DNA of 64,000 nt from an uncultured Pseudoteredinibacter sp. (GCF_947500695.1 NZ_CANMSS010000007.1:124001-188000), one strand, 5' to 3'. Positions 27,443 to 37,217 are shown, counted from the first letter of the stretch. Notes: generated by a model from the letters alone, not told the origin. Translations and numbers: made by a program.

Positions 27443-28609
27443 TTAGGGCAAACCCTGTAGTCTGTAGAACTCTCGTAGAATACTACGCCATTCTTCAAGT
27501 TGTTGATCAACAGTTCCGCTCAATGTGTAGACTCTGTTATTAAGCTCAATCACGGCGGGGTCAACTTCTTGTTTAAAGCTACTGGCGAGTTGTTGCCATT
27601 CCTGCTCAAACATTTTACTGATTTTATAGCGTCTATAATTGTCTGCTATGGCACTATAGCCGCCTTTGTACCTTCGCTTTTTTGATCCTTGGGTAAGCTC
27701 CCTGAGTTTAAGCTCCTCAGCTCGCTCACAAGAATATTGCTGCCATAGTTGATAAATAGCAGCCATTTTTTGATGCAGATTTAGGTAGTGGTCATCGACA
27801 GCCTCAATAAACATATAGTGGCGTGCTCGCATTCGCTCTACCTGCTTTAAAATAGGATCGTTATGAGCGAGAAGCCGTTTGATCAACAGTCGGCCGTCTT
27901 GCTCTTCAGTTAGCGAATTAAAAGCATCAGGCGATAAGTCTTGAGCGTGCTTTATTTGCGCTAATCGACGAATGTCTAATAACTCCTTGTCTGATAAGCT
28001 TAATCGGTAGCTTAAAAGGTCGTTAGCAATTTGATGGTAAAGCTCTTGGTAGGGTAGTTCTTGTATTAGGCAAGCTTGCGAGAAGTGGCTGTATTCTTTA
28101 TTCGGCTCTTTATTTTTTTGTACAGCCTGTTGCCCCCCTTGCATTAGGGCCCGATATTTTTTGTCCAGCCATATCATTCCACTAGCATCTTTTGCGATGA
28201 TATGGAGGCTTAAGCTATTACCATCGGATTGTAATACCTGGCCGCTAACTGAAAGTTCTGCCGCCAAATCTTCTTTGGGAACGACACTTACTGCCCCCCA
28301 GTAACGACTTTTTGCTAAGGTGTTTCGCAGCAATACAGGTAAATATTGGCGTTCGATATCGGCTATTTCTGAAAATATTTGTTTTTCTACTTGGCTATTA
28401 CCACCAGTCGTAGCCTGTAGTCCAAATACCTCGATGCTGACGTCCAAAATTCGTGCAAGCTCTTCTTCTTGCTGGCTCTGTAGTAGCTGGGTGTTTTGAG
28501 GAACCAAGTTAGTATCATTAATAGGTTTTACCTGCGGCTGCTGGCTGCAGGCCGATGATATGATAGCTGCGAATACAAAAAATAAGCGGCAAAACATAGC
28601 CTTAATCAT
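27443..28609 (-). CDS. Predicted lipoprotein of unknown function
   Basis: About 388 residues. The N-terminus MIKAMFCRLFFVFAAIISSACS ends in a lipobox-like SSAC, so it is probably a lipoprotein. Two parts are seen: a mixed region to about 180 (IEVFGLQATTGG, VVPKEDLAAELSVSGQVLQ) and a charged, helical C-terminal half that may be coiled coil. I do not recognise the family. Its start overlaps the stop of the upstream gene by 8 bp (ATGATTAA), so the two are translationally coupled and probably work together in the envelope. Confidence 0.65.
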   Translation of the reverse strand: MIKAMFCRLFFVFAAIISSACSQQPQVKPINDTNLVPQNTQLLQSQQEEELARILDVSIEVFGLQATTGGNSQVEKQIFSEIADIERQYLPVLLRNTLAKSRYWGAVSVVPKEDLAAELSVSGQVLQSDGNSLSLHIIAKDASGMIWLDKKYRALMQGGQQAVQKNKEPNKEYSHFSQACLIQELPYQELYHQIANDLLSYRLSLSDKELLDIRRLAQIKHAQDLSPDAFNSLTEEQDGRLLIKRLLAHNDPILKQVERMRARHYMFIEAVDDHYLNLHQKMAAIYQLWQQYSCERAEELKLRELTQGSKKRRYKGGYSAIADNYRRYKISKMFEQEWQQLASSFKQEVDPAVIELNNRVYTLSGTVDQQLEEWRSILREFYRLQGLP

Positions 28610-29333
28610 TATTTTTCGCCTCAGCTGCAGAGCTTTGATCATGTCTTAAATTGCAGACTTTGCCTCGACTTAAGGTTTGTTTGCATTGATAGGCTTCATA
28701 GCTACCGTCAAAACGTTCATAAAACTGCACGAGTTCAAAGGCTGGACTTCCAGGGTGGGATACACGTGTTAACAAATTAATGGAGTTTCCTGCTGGTGAC
28801 AGTAAAAAGCGATGGTAGATAGTAGTACCTTCTTCCAACTGGATCCTAAAAATTAAACGCTTCCCGTCCCAGCGACATGTTTCTACGGCAAATTCATTTT
28901 GGGTAACAAGCCTTTCGCCTGTTGTGCTGCAGATGAGCTTGGCTTCACCCTCCCTAGCGATACTAATCTGTTTCTCGTCCTGCAGTATCTTCATGGTGTG
29001 GTGGCGACTAATCATCTCTGTAAATCTGGCCAGATCAATTATATTGGTGCCGCGCCCTGCGTTGCTAATGACGCTAATGCCGCCAATCTGGCCTCTACTT
29101 TCCGGCCGTCGATTACGTTGTTCGGCTTGACGGCGTAGCTCTGATAGCTTTTCCCGGACCCTGCGTTCCCAGTTATCACTACGAGCATAGTCTTTCTCCC
29201 AAGTACCGTTAAAGCCTCCCTTGGTATTTAGCAAAGGTATGGTTCCGTTTTGGGAGGTCGCAAATGCGTGCATCGGCACACTGAGCAAAGCGCATAGCAA
29301 TACGGCAGGGAGTAGACACCAAGGATGGTTCAT
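28602..29333 (-). CDS. Predicted exported protein of unknown function
   Basis: The 243-residue protein has a signal peptide (LLPAVLLCALLSVPMHAFA). The mature part has an Arg-rich segment (REKLSELRRQAEQRNRRPESRG) and a C-terminal beta-rich region with several cysteines (LICSTTGERL, VETCRWDGKRLIF, YQCKQTLSRGKVCNL). I recognise no enzyme motif. It is the first gene of a two-gene unit with the lipoprotein below it. Confidence 0.6.
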   Translation of the reverse strand: MNHPWCLLPAVLLCALLSVPMHAFATSQNGTIPLLNTKGGFNGTWEKDYARSDNWERRVREKLSELRRQAEQRNRRPESRGQIGGISVISNAGRGTNIIDLARFTEMISRHHTMKILQDEKQISIAREGEAKLICSTTGERLVTQNEFAVETCRWDGKRLIFRIQLEEGTTIYHRFLLSPAGNSINLLTRVSHPGSPAFELVQFYERFDGSYEAYQCKQTLSRGKVCNLRHDQSSAAEAKNND

Positions 29334-29523
29334 TTGCTAAAAGGGCTCGCTAAGCTGAATTTATGGATGGAATTATGATTGCTAAAGCTGGGAATAGTTT
29401 CAAATATCCGAGATATTCGATCAGGGTAAGTGGTCAGGCCTCAGCCGTAGCTGTTGGTTAGAGGTGTTGGCTGCGTTACATACCTTTCAAGCCTAGGCCT
29501 TATATAAAACCCGCTGACTTAGT

Positions 29524-30513
29524 TTACTTCAAGGCCAGCTTTTTTCTGTTTTTGTGGGCATACATCAGTCTATCTGCTTCGCTAATCATGTCTTTAAGGG
29601 GTAGGCTCTGAATAGTGTCGTATATCTTAATGCCATAACTCACCGATAGTTTGATGCTGTCACTATATTGTGAAGCGAAGTTTTCAGAAAAATTCTGGTT
29701 GACATCTTCGCAGCTTTGCTGTAATTCAATATCAGACCCTTTGTTGCATAGGGCTAAAACAACAAACTCATCGCCCCCTACACGAGCAATGATATCGGTT
29801 TTACGAAAGCTTAGTTTTAACGATTTGGCGAGCGCTTTTATACATATATCGCCTTGTTCATGACCATATTTGTCATTGAGTTGCTTTAAGTTGTCGATGT
29901 CGAGATAGATAACCGCGAGATCTAAATGAAAGCGCTGCTGGTCGTTGATGCGTTTCTCGCCAAGACTACTAAGGCCTCTTATATTGTATAGACCTGTGAG
30001 TGCGTCAGTAGTGGCGACTTTTTGCAATTGTTCAATGTCTGACAGGTGTTGTAGCTCACCAGAGATTAAATCACGCAGCTGCTGCATAAGTTCGATAAAA
30101 CTGATTTCGTAGTTGGTGCTTTTGGTATCAATCGAACAGATAGTTCCAAAGACACGGCCGTCAGGCCAAAATATCGGGAAACCGAGATAGGATCTCACCG
30201 GACCTTGGCATACGGGTGGGGCATCAGTCCACTCATCACCAGCCAAGGCATCGTTCACATAGAGTTGTTCACGAGTTTCTACCACTCTGCGGCAAAAGCT
30301 CTTTATCTCCCAAGACCAGCTATCTTCTGGCGAGAGAAAGTTATCGTGATTACTACTGGTCACGATGGTTGAAAACTCATTCCCTTTAAACTGTACGATT
30401 ACCCCACAGGATGTGTGGTAGATCCTAGATATTAAGTCGACGGTTACCTGCCACTTTCCAATGTCTAATGACTTGGGCGGATCCACTCGAAAACAGCGTT
30501 TGGACAAAGCCAT
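29524..30513 (-). CDS. GAF-GGDEF diguanylate cyclase
   Basis: The 329-residue cytoplasmic protein has an N-terminal GAF-like sensor (about 15-150, with SYLGFPIFWPDGRVFGTIC) and a C-terminal GGDEF domain. The catalytic motif is intact (RVGGDEFVVLA), and the inhibitory RxxD site (RKTD) stands five residues before it. It should make c-di-GMP from two GTP with product inhibition. The GAF ligand is unknown. No partner gene is adjacent. Confidence 0.9.
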   Translation of the reverse strand: MALSKRCFRVDPPKSLDIGKWQVTVDLISRIYHTSCGVIVQFKGNEFSTIVTSSNHDNFLSPEDSWSWEIKSFCRRVVETREQLYVNDALAGDEWTDAPPVCQGPVRSYLGFPIFWPDGRVFGTICSIDTKSTNYEISFIELMQQLRDLISGELQHLSDIEQLQKVATTDALTGLYNIRGLSSLGEKRINDQQRFHLDLAVIYLDIDNLKQLNDKYGHEQGDICIKALAKSLKLSFRKTDIIARVGGDEFVVLALCNKGSDIELQQSCEDVNQNFSENFASQYSDSIKLSVSYGIKIYDTIQSLPLKDMISEADRLMYAHKNRKKLALK

Positions 30514-31025
30514 AACACACCCCGCTTTTAGAATGGCAGACTAGGCCGTTGGCGCCTAAATGCCTAAATATATCTTAGTTGATTGGGGTGCTATTGCTAG
30601 CTAAAGATGGTGTTTCTAATGCTAAAGTCTAAGTCATGAAGCTTTTTAAACTAAAGGCTATATAGGCTAGCTGACAGGTAGTTTTCCTAAAGGCCCCAAA
30701 TAGCTTTTGAACCGACGCTTAAACAAATTTGCGACAAGTTGTTTGCTTCCAGCTGGTGCTTAAGTTTTTAAGTTCACTTAGGTGAGCTGTCTTCTGTTTG
30801 TAAGCTATTGAATAATAAGGACTATTTTAGTTTTTATAGATTGGTTTGGTTTTCGGCGGTTAATTCAGGCACAAAATGTAATGACTACCGTCATTGACTT
30901 TCAAAGGGGATCTGGTTAATTTCAAACACCTGTTTGAATGACTATTTTGTCCCTGTCGCTTGGCTGTATTGTCTTGGGGCTAAATTGGTCTATAAATACC
31001 TGATAATCATTGTGAGAGAAGCACC
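30514..31025. other. 512-bp intergenic region, promoter side of the acyl-CoA dehydrogenase gene
   Basis: No gene is visible on either strand. It separates two divergent genes and contains the fatty-acid-type palindrome listed at 30921-30938. The rest is AT-rich and shows no repeat I can define. Confidence 0.6.
30921..30938. promoter_or_regulatory. PsrA/FadR-type fatty acid operator
   Basis: TTCAAACACCTGTTTGAA is a perfect 18-bp palindrome. It contains CAAAC, four bases, GTTTG, which fits the Pseudomonas PsrA pattern (G/C)AAAC-N2-4-GTTT(G/C). It lies 88 bp before the acyl-CoA dehydrogenase start. Fatty-acid-responsive repression is inferred from the match and the target. Confidence 0.65.
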
Positions 31026-32801
31026 ATGGCCGAGTATCAAGCTCCCTTAAAAGATATGCACTTTGTGCTAAAAGAAGTATTTGAAACCGAGAAACTATGG
31101 GCAGAATTGCCTGGTTTGGCGGGCGCCGTGGATGTGGATACCGCCGATGCCATTATGGAAGAAGCCGCTAAGATCGCTGGCGAAGTGGTGGGCCCGCTGA
31201 ATCGTGAATCGGATGAGCAGGGCTCTCGTTGGGACGATGGTGAGGTTACCGCGCCAGATGGCTTTAAAGAAGCTTATGCGACCTTCTGTGAAGGCGGTTG
31301 GAATGGCTTAGGTGGTAACCCTGAGTACGGTGGTATGGGTATGCCTAAAACCCTGACAGCCCATGTTGAAGAGATGTTGCAAGGTGCTTCAATTTCTTTT
31401 GGTTTGGCCCCAATGCTAACAGCAGGCGCCTGCTTATCAATCGACGCTCATGCCAGCGAAGAGCTAAAAGAAAAATACCTGCCAAATATGTACTCGGGAC
31501 AATGGGCTGGGGCGATGGATTTGACCGAACCTCATGCTGGTACCGACTTGGGGATTATCCGCAGCAGCGCCAAAGAAAATGGCGACGGAAGCTACACCAT
31601 TAATGGTAGTAAGATCTTTATTACTTGGGGTGAGCACGATATGGCTGAAAACATCATTCACTTGGTGTTGGCACGCCTACCGGATGCACCGAAAGGACCG
31701 AAAGGCATTTCTTTGTTTTTGGTGCCGAAGATCATGGTTAATGACGATGGCTCCCTTGGCGAGCGCAATGGCGTTAGCTGTGGCTCCATTGAAAAGAAAA
31801 TGGGCATTAAAGGTTCGGCGACTTGCGTGATGAACTTTGACGACGCCAAAGGCTGGTTAGTGGGTGAGCCTAACCAAGGTTTGGCCTGTATGTTTACCAT
31901 GATGAACTACGAGCGTTTGGTGGTTGGTATCCAGGGCTTAGGTGCCGCAGAGCGTTCTTGGCAATCGGCGATTGAATACGCCCGCGAGCGTTTGCAAAGC
32001 CGCTCTCCAAATGGTGTCGTAGCGCCAGAAAAAGCCGCTGATCCAATTATTGTGCACCCAGATGTGCGCCGCATGTTGCTAACCATGCGTGCTTACACCG
32101 AAGGCTCACGTGCCTTAAACCATTACACCGCTATGTGGTTGGACAAATCCAAGTTTGCTGAAGGTGATGAGAAGAAACTAGGCGCTGATATGATGGCCTT
32201 GTTAACCCCAGTTACCAAAGCTTTTGTTACCGATAAGGCACTTGATTGTACGGTACTGGGCCAGCAAGTTTTTGGTGGCCATGGTTATCTGCGCGAGTGG
32301 GGCCAAGAGCAACTAGTTCGTGATGTGCGTATCTGTCAAATCTATGAAGGCACTAATGGTGTGCAGGCGATGGATTTGATGGGCCGTAAGGTAGCTGCCA
32401 ACGGTGGCAAGTTTGTCGAATTATTTGCCGCAGATATCAATGAGTTTATCGCCAGTTGTGATGACAATATGTCTGAGTTTATTCCAGCTTTGGAGAGCGC
32501 CTTGGCGGGCTTGCAAGAATCCACCCAGTGGGTATTGGAAAACGCTGCGAATGATCCAGCTACAATTGGTTCTTCTGCTTATGACTATTTGCACCAGTTT
32601 GGTCATGTAGCTCATGCCTATATGTGGGCACGTATGGCGAAAGCGGCGATGGCAAAGCAGGGCAGTGATGAATACTACGATGGCAAACTTGCGGTAGCGC
32701 GTTTCTTCTACGCGCGTTTGTTGCCACAGGCCAATACCCATAAGCAAAATATTGCGGCGGGTAGTGAGCCGGTAATGAGCTTGGCCGCCGAGTTGTTTTA
32801 A
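31026..32801 (+). CDS. Acyl-CoA dehydrogenase, DmdC/long FadE-like
   Basis: The 591-residue flavoenzyme has the full acyl-CoA dehydrogenase fold plus the extended C-terminal domain found in DmdC-like members. Motifs are MDLTEPHAGTDLGIIRS, FITWGEHD, GHGYLREWGQEQLVRDVRICQIYEGTNGVQAMDL, the last with the family's catalytic-region glutamate. It should put a double bond into an acyl-CoA; chain length or methylmercaptopropionyl-CoA use cannot be judged. A thiolase follows after a terminator, and a fatty acid operator precedes it, so it probably belongs to beta-oxidation. Confidence 0.9.
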   Translation: MAEYQAPLKDMHFVLKEVFETEKLWAELPGLAGAVDVDTADAIMEEAAKIAGEVVGPLNRESDEQGSRWDDGEVTAPDGFKEAYATFCEGGWNGLGGNPEYGGMGMPKTLTAHVEEMLQGASISFGLAPMLTAGACLSIDAHASEELKEKYLPNMYSGQWAGAMDLTEPHAGTDLGIIRSSAKENGDGSYTINGSKIFITWGEHDMAENIIHLVLARLPDAPKGPKGISLFLVPKIMVNDDGSLGERNGVSCGSIEKKMGIKGSATCVMNFDDAKGWLVGEPNQGLACMFTMMNYERLVVGIQGLGAAERSWQSAIEYARERLQSRSPNGVVAPEKAADPIIVHPDVRRMLLTMRAYTEGSRALNHYTAMWLDKSKFAEGDEKKLGADMMALLTPVTKAFVTDKALDCTVLGQQVFGGHGYLREWGQEQLVRDVRICQIYEGTNGVQAMDLMGRKVAANGGKFVELFAADINEFIASCDDNMSEFIPALESALAGLQESTQWVLENAANDPATIGSSAYDYLHQFGHVAHAYMWARMAKAAMAKQGSDEYYDGKLAVARFFYARLLPQANTHKQNIAAGSEPVMSLAAELF

Positions 32802-32817
32802 GCGATATTTATTTAGT

Positions 32818-32841
32818 AAAAGCCCCGCAAGGGGCTTTTTT
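32818..32841 (+). terminator. Rho-independent terminator after the acyl-CoA dehydrogenase gene
   Basis: AAAAGCCCC and GGGGCTTTT pair over a GCAA loop, with a T run. It separates the dehydrogenase from the thiolase gene. Confidence 0.88.
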
Positions 32842-32930
32842 CTTTTCTGGGGTGGCAAGCGTACCTTGTATAAACTCCAGTTAAGACAACACATTATATT
32901 TACACATCAGCCAGAAAGTTGAGGCAGACA

Positions 32931-34118
32931 ATGAGTCAAAGAGAAGTTGTTATTTTAAGTGGCGTGCGCACCGCCGTTGGTAGTTTTGGTGGCAGCCTAA
33001 AGGATTTTAAAGCAGTAGAGCTTGCCAGCATTGTAACCGAAGAAGCTCTAGAGCGTTCGGGCGCCGATAAAGCGGATATCGGCCACTGTGTATTTGGTAC
33101 CGTTGTGGCGGGCGATCGTCGTGATATGTATATGAGTCGCGCTGCGGCTTTGAATGCAGGTTTGGATCAAACTACCCCTGCCTACAACGTAAACCGTCTA
33201 TGTGGCTCGGGTTTGCAGGCCATTGTATCTGCCGTGCAAGCGATTCTATTGGGTGATTGTGATGCAGCCGTTGCCGGTGGCGCTGAATCCATGAGTAATA
33301 TTCCATACTGGTTGCCAAGTGCTCGTTTTGGTCAGCGCATGGGTAATGGTGAAATGTATGACCCAATGATCGGCGTTCTAAGCTGCCCAATGAATGGTTA
33401 TCACATGGGTGTTACCGCAGAGAATGTTGCCGAGCGTTTTGAGATTACGCGAGAGCAGCAAGATGAGTTGGCGGTAAGCAGTCATCAACGTGCCCAGCGC
33501 GCTATCGATGCCGGCTACTTCGAATCACAAATCTTGCCAGTAGAAGGCAAGAATAAGCGTCGTCCATCGGTGTTTGCACAGGATGAGCACGTACGCGGTG
33601 ATGCTTCTGTTGAGGGCATGCAAGGTTTGCGTCCAGCCTTTAAAAAAGACGGCACGGTAACCGCGGGTAATGCTTCAGGCTTGAATGACGGTGCTGCGGC
33701 TTTGGTATTGATGGAAAAGGCCGCCGCTGAAGAGAAGGGCTTAAAAGCTTGGGCGACCATTAAAGGATATGCGGTTGCCGGTGTGGAGCCTGCCATAATG
33801 GGTACGGGTCCAATTCCTGCGGTTGAGCAGCTACTGGAAAAAACCGGTGTAAGTAAGGATGAGATCGACTTCTGGGAATCTAATGAAGCCTTTGCAGCAC
33901 AGGCTCTGTCGGTATCCAATGCCTTGAATTTGGACTCTGAAAAAGTAAATCCAAATGGTTCAGGTATTAGCTTGGGCCACCCTGTTGGTGCAACCGGCGC
34001 TATCATGGCGGTAAAAGCGATTTATGAGCTTGAGCGTACCAATGGTCGTTATGCGGTATGTACTATGTGTATCGGTGGTGGTCAGGGTATTGCGATTTTG
34101 TTGGAGCGCAATGCCTAA
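32931..34118 (+). CDS. Acetyl-CoA acetyltransferase (thiolase)
   Basis: The 395-residue thiolase has nucleophile C91 in NRLCGSGLQA, the NEAFAAQ block, GHPVGATGA and the C-terminal acid-base cysteine in CTMCIGGGQGIA. It could work in beta-oxidation or make acetoacetyl-CoA. The biosynthetic-type length and single gene do not decide the direction. I chose ATG 32931, preceded by GAGGCAG; in-frame ATG 32919 lacks such a site. Confidence 0.92.
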   Translation: MSQREVVILSGVRTAVGSFGGSLKDFKAVELASIVTEEALERSGADKADIGHCVFGTVVAGDRRDMYMSRAAALNAGLDQTTPAYNVNRLCGSGLQAIVSAVQAILLGDCDAAVAGGAESMSNIPYWLPSARFGQRMGNGEMYDPMIGVLSCPMNGYHMGVTAENVAERFEITREQQDELAVSSHQRAQRAIDAGYFESQILPVEGKNKRRPSVFAQDEHVRGDASVEGMQGLRPAFKKDGTVTAGNASGLNDGAAALVLMEKAAAEEKGLKAWATIKGYAVAGVEPAIMGTGPIPAVEQLLEKTGVSKDEIDFWESNEAFAAQALSVSNALNLDSEKVNPNGSGISLGHPVGATGAIMAVKAIYELERTNGRYAVCTMCIGGGQGIAILLERNA

Positions 34119-34176
34119 GTCTAGCTTCCTAACTATATCCCGCTCTGTTGTTTAATCGGATAGAGCTTCCCTAAGA

Positions 34177-34199
34177 GCCGGCCTTGTGCCGGTTTTTTG
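34177..34199 (+). terminator. Rho-independent terminator after the thiolase gene
   Basis: GCCGGC pairs with GCCGGT (one wobble) over CTTGT and is followed by six T. Confidence 0.82.
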
Positions 34200-34312
34200 C
34201 TTTTCAAGCGGCTACTGTCAACTGGCTATTCTTAACTGACTATTTTCAACTGGCAAGCAATTTGTTTTAATCTGGCCTCTAATTTTAAGCCGTATTTTTA
34301 AGGAGTGCCGCC

Positions 34313-35086
34313 ATGCGGATTATGAGTTTTAATGCCAATGGTATTCGTGCGGCATCGCGCAAGGGCTTTTTTGAATGGTTTGCCGAGCAAGATGTTGATG
34401 TGCTTTGTGTGCAGGAAACTAAGGCTCAGGAACATCAGCTAGATGATGAGATCTTTTTCCCAGAAGGTTATCACCGCTATTTATTTGATGCTGAGAAAAA
34501 GGGCTATAGCGGCGTGGCCATTTATTCAAAGGTAAAACCCCGTGAAGTTACTCGTGGCTTAGGATGGGACCCTGCCGATAACGAGGGGCGCTGGATTGAA
34601 GCACGTTTTAGAAATGTCACTGTGATCTCTTTGTACATGCCGTCAGGTTCTAGTTCAGAAGCAGCCCAAGAAAAGAAATATCGTTTTTTGGATCTATTTG
34701 AAGCGCGACTACAAGAAATGATGGCCTGTGGTGAGAAATATATTATCTGTGCCGATTGGAATATTTGCCACAAGGAAATTGACCTTAAAAACTGGCGGGG
34801 CAATCGTAAGAATTCGGGCTTTTTGCCGGAAGAACGTGCCTGGCTAGATAAAATCTATGATGAATTTGGTTGGGTGGATGTGTTTCGCCAATTAACCGAT
34901 GAAGAGGTTTATACCTGGTGGTCCAACCGAGGACAGGCTTTCGCTAAGGATGTCGGCTGGCGCCTGGACTACCATGTGGTAACACCTAATATCGCTAAGA
35001 AAGCTTATGATTGGCATATACAGCGCGAGCCAAGATTTTCCGATCATGCGCCTATGTGGATAGATTATAAATTGGTGTTAAGATAA
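34313..35086 (+). CDS. xthA: Exodeoxyribonuclease III
   Basis: This Mg-dependent AP endonuclease and 3' exonuclease works in base excision repair. The 257 residues show MRIMSFNANGIRA, the metal-binding glutamate in CVQETKAQEHQ, CADWNICHKEIDLKN and the terminal SDHAPMW histidine. AAGGAG lies before the start. A small DUF3094 gene follows after 30 bp. Confidence 0.93.
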   Translation: MRIMSFNANGIRAASRKGFFEWFAEQDVDVLCVQETKAQEHQLDDEIFFPEGYHRYLFDAEKKGYSGVAIYSKVKPREVTRGLGWDPADNEGRWIEARFRNVTVISLYMPSGSSSEAAQEKKYRFLDLFEARLQEMMACGEKYIICADWNICHKEIDLKNWRGNRKNSGFLPEERAWLDKIYDEFGWVDVFRQLTDEEVYTWWSNRGQAFAKDVGWRLDYHVVTPNIAKKAYDWHIQREPRFSDHAPMWIDYKLVLR

Positions 35087-35116
35087 TCAGCAGATTTTAA
35101 CGGATGTAGGCCAAAT

Positions 35117-35308
35117 ATGAATAATAACGATGAGCCGAAGTTAAGCCCTGAAGATCAAGCAAAGGTTGATAAGTTTGTGTCTTCAGGCGTGAATAGCGTA
35201 GAACGAGAGCCCTTTAAACCCTTGCGCTTGCTGGCGATGGTAATTTTAGTGTTAACGGTATTGAGTGGCATCAGTTACTGGATTGCTATCGATGCAGGTT
35301 TGGTGTGA
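35117..35308 (+). CDS. DUF3094-like small membrane protein
   Basis: A 63-residue protein with a charged N-terminus (KLSPEDQAKVDKFVSSGVN) and one C-terminal membrane helix (LLAMVILVLTVLSGISYWI). The pattern fits DUF3094, small proteins of gammaproteobacteria with no known role. It probably shares a transcript with xthA. Confidence 0.75.
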   Translation: MNNNDEPKLSPEDQAKVDKFVSSGVNSVEREPFKPLRLLAMVILVLTVLSGISYWIAIDAGLV

Positions 35309-35313
35309 TTCTT

Positions 35314-36525
35314 TTAGGCGCCTAATGCGATATGGCTTGCCTGCTGGTTCTTTACCCAAGGTAAAAAATCTGCCGCTGGCATTGGGCGTGATATAAAGAA
35401 GCCCTGGGCAATATCGCACTGTAAGCTACTCACCATCTCCCAATCGGATTCAAACTCCACACCCTCAGCGACGCATTTCAAATGCAGTTTTTTAGCGAGG
35501 TCTACCGTAGCTTCAAGTATTCTTCGACTGGCTTCATTGTCGCTGGCATATTTGATGAAGCTGCGGTCAATCTTTAACTCGTTAAACGGTATCTGTTGCA
35601 GCTTATCTAAAGAAGAGTGTCCGGTACCATAATCGTCAATCGATAATTGAAATCCACGCAGGCGTAACCTAGATAGAATATCGATGCTGGTGCTTAGGTC
35701 TTCCAGCATGCTGGCTTCTGTTAATTCAATAATCAATTTTTGCGGTTGAATGCCGTGAAATTTAGCCATACTGCATAAAACATCGGGCAAATCCAGTCTG
35801 TTTAAGTGCAGTGGAGAAATATTAATGGATAGGGTTATATCGATACCGTTGGCTTGCCATTGTTTTAACTGAATGCAACAAAAATCAAGAATGTAATGGC
35901 CAATGAGCTGGATAAGGCCATGGCGTTCGGCCAGGGGAATAAAGTGATCAGCTGTGATAAGGCCTTTACTTGGGTGTCGCCAGTGAGCTAAGGCTTCAGT
36001 TCCAATAAGCCGGCCTGTTTTTACGCATATTTGCGGTTGAAAATAGGCTTCGATTTCTTTGTTTAAAATAGCCTGCCTGATTTCTGAAATGCTAACGTTA
36101 GGCCTGTCTTTTTCAAGTTCTAGTTCAAAATTCACATTGAATTTATATAACAACTTTTCTACATCTTCTTGCTCAAAGGGCTTTTCGATAGCGCCAAGGA
36201 ACTGTAAGCCTTGTTCTCTGGCGAGATGGCTGATGCTGTTGATAATTCTAGGGTCTTCGCCGCTGACTAATACTAATGCACAAGAAAGCTTCAGTTGATA
36301 AATATGTCGGATGAGCTCAATGCCATCAACGCCAGGCATATTTAAATCCGAAAACACAATGTCGTATTCACTATCAGGCTGTAATTTCTTTAGCGCGGCA
36401 CAAGAATTGTTACACACATCTAATTGGAAAATGCCTAAGGCAACGAGCTGGCGCTTCAGTATGAGTAGCGTTCCAGGGTCATCATCTACCAGTAAGCATC
36501 TTAGTGTGGCAAAGCCTTGTATCAT
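35314..36525 (-). CDS. Response regulator with EAL phosphodiesterase domain
   Basis: Residues 1-125 are a receiver with DDD near 13, phosphoacceptor aspartate in VFSDLNMPG and lysine in AIEKPF. Residues 150-400 are an EAL domain that should hydrolyse c-di-GMP. The signature reads TEALAHWRHP, in which H replaces the usual R or other residue after EAL-x. Later metal and catalytic motifs (NISPLHL, IELTEASM, IDDYGTGHSSL, LKIDRSFI, VAEGVE) look intact. No cognate kinase is adjacent. ATG 36525 is used; in-frame ATG 36546 is possible. Confidence 0.9.
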   Translation of the reverse strand: MIQGFATLRCLLVDDDPGTLLILKRQLVALGIFQLDVCNNSCAALKKLQPDSEYDIVFSDLNMPGVDGIELIRHIYQLKLSCALVLVSGEDPRIINSISHLAREQGLQFLGAIEKPFEQEDVEKLLYKFNVNFELELEKDRPNVSISEIRQAILNKEIEAYFQPQICVKTGRLIGTEALAHWRHPSKGLITADHFIPLAERHGLIQLIGHYILDFCCIQLKQWQANGIDITLSINISPLHLNRLDLPDVLCSMAKFHGIQPQKLIIELTEASMLEDLSTSIDILSRLRLRGFQLSIDDYGTGHSSLDKLQQIPFNELKIDRSFIKYASDNEASRRILEATVDLAKKLHLKCVAEGVEFESDWEMVSSLQCDIAQGFFISRPMPAADFLPWVKNQQASHIALGA

Positions 36526-36902
36526 ATTTGTATTTCCAGACAGCATTGGATGGGCTGTTTTCTGCAGCTAGCGAGCGTATATTGCGCCGTACTCTAATGA
36601 GCTAACTTTGTATGCAAACTGAAGTGCACAGCTTTTCGAGTTTAGTATTTAAGAGCAGTGTAGCTCTGAGCAGAGGCTTGTCGCTTAGTTATATCTTAAG
36701 ATTGAGTATCGGCTGCTTTGTTCAATTCGAGAAGAGAAAAGGGAGCAATTAATGAAAATCAGTCGCAAAGAACGAGAATGTGAATAAATAGCAGGGATAA
36801 TATCCGCACTTATGAATGGGTAATTATTTAAGAGTTGATGATTATTTCGAGTTTTAGAAGGAGGGGTAGGAAGCAGTGGGGAAAGGCTGTCTATTAACGG
36901 TT
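36526..36902. other. 377-bp intergenic region without a supported gene
   Basis: Open frames here are short and show no ribosome-binding site or family resemblance. The segment presumably holds the promoter of the REC-EAL gene. No repeat or strong hairpin was seen. Confidence 0.5.
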
Positions 36903-37217
36903 TTAAGCTTTGCTGTCTTGCCAAACCCAGCGAATTGGGTCTCCAAAGTCATCTTTCAATAAAATTTTCTTAGGTCTGCGCCTTGCGGCGGGGGCCTTTT
37001 GGGGTTGCCGGCGAGAATCGATGGCTTTGACTACATCAACCACAGGTGTTCGGCTCTGAACTTGCCGTGGGCTAAAGCTATTTTGGATGCCGGCACCATC
37101 CGCTAAGCCACTTGCACCTTTCTGATAGCTGGCCACCTCTCCTCCATGGCGGAGAAATTGTTCAATCTGGTCTTCTATCTCCGTGCGAATTTCCGCTTTG
37201 GTCTTGGTAGGTTTCAC
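36903..37217 (-). CDS. Conserved-looking small basic protein of unknown function
   Basis: About 104 residues from a GTG start (KPTKTKAEIRTEIEDQIEQ). The N-terminal helix is charged, the middle is low in structure, and the C-terminal part has a basic stretch (ARRRPKKILLKDDF) ending GDPIRWVWQ. No domain is recognised with certainty; a nucleic-acid-associated role is a guess from charge. The open frame extends to 37379, but that would pass through the receptor gene's terminator at 37351-37376, so the shorter start is preferred. Confidence 0.55.
   Translation of the reverse strand: MKPTKTKAEIRTEIEDQIEQFLRHGGEVASYQKGASGLADGAGIQNSFSPRQVQSRTPVVDVVKAIDSRRQPQKAPAARRRPKKILLKDDFGDPIRWVWQDSKA

Noticed and set aside
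31026..32801. Specific DMSP pathway role (dmdC)
   Set aside because: The protein has the DmdC-like layout, but no dmdA, dmdB or dmdD is nearby and many such proteins act in general beta-oxidation.
36685..36924. Minus-strand open frame overlapping the end of the small basic protein gene
   Set aside because: Low-complexity serine-rich translation, overlap with a better gene and no start signal.
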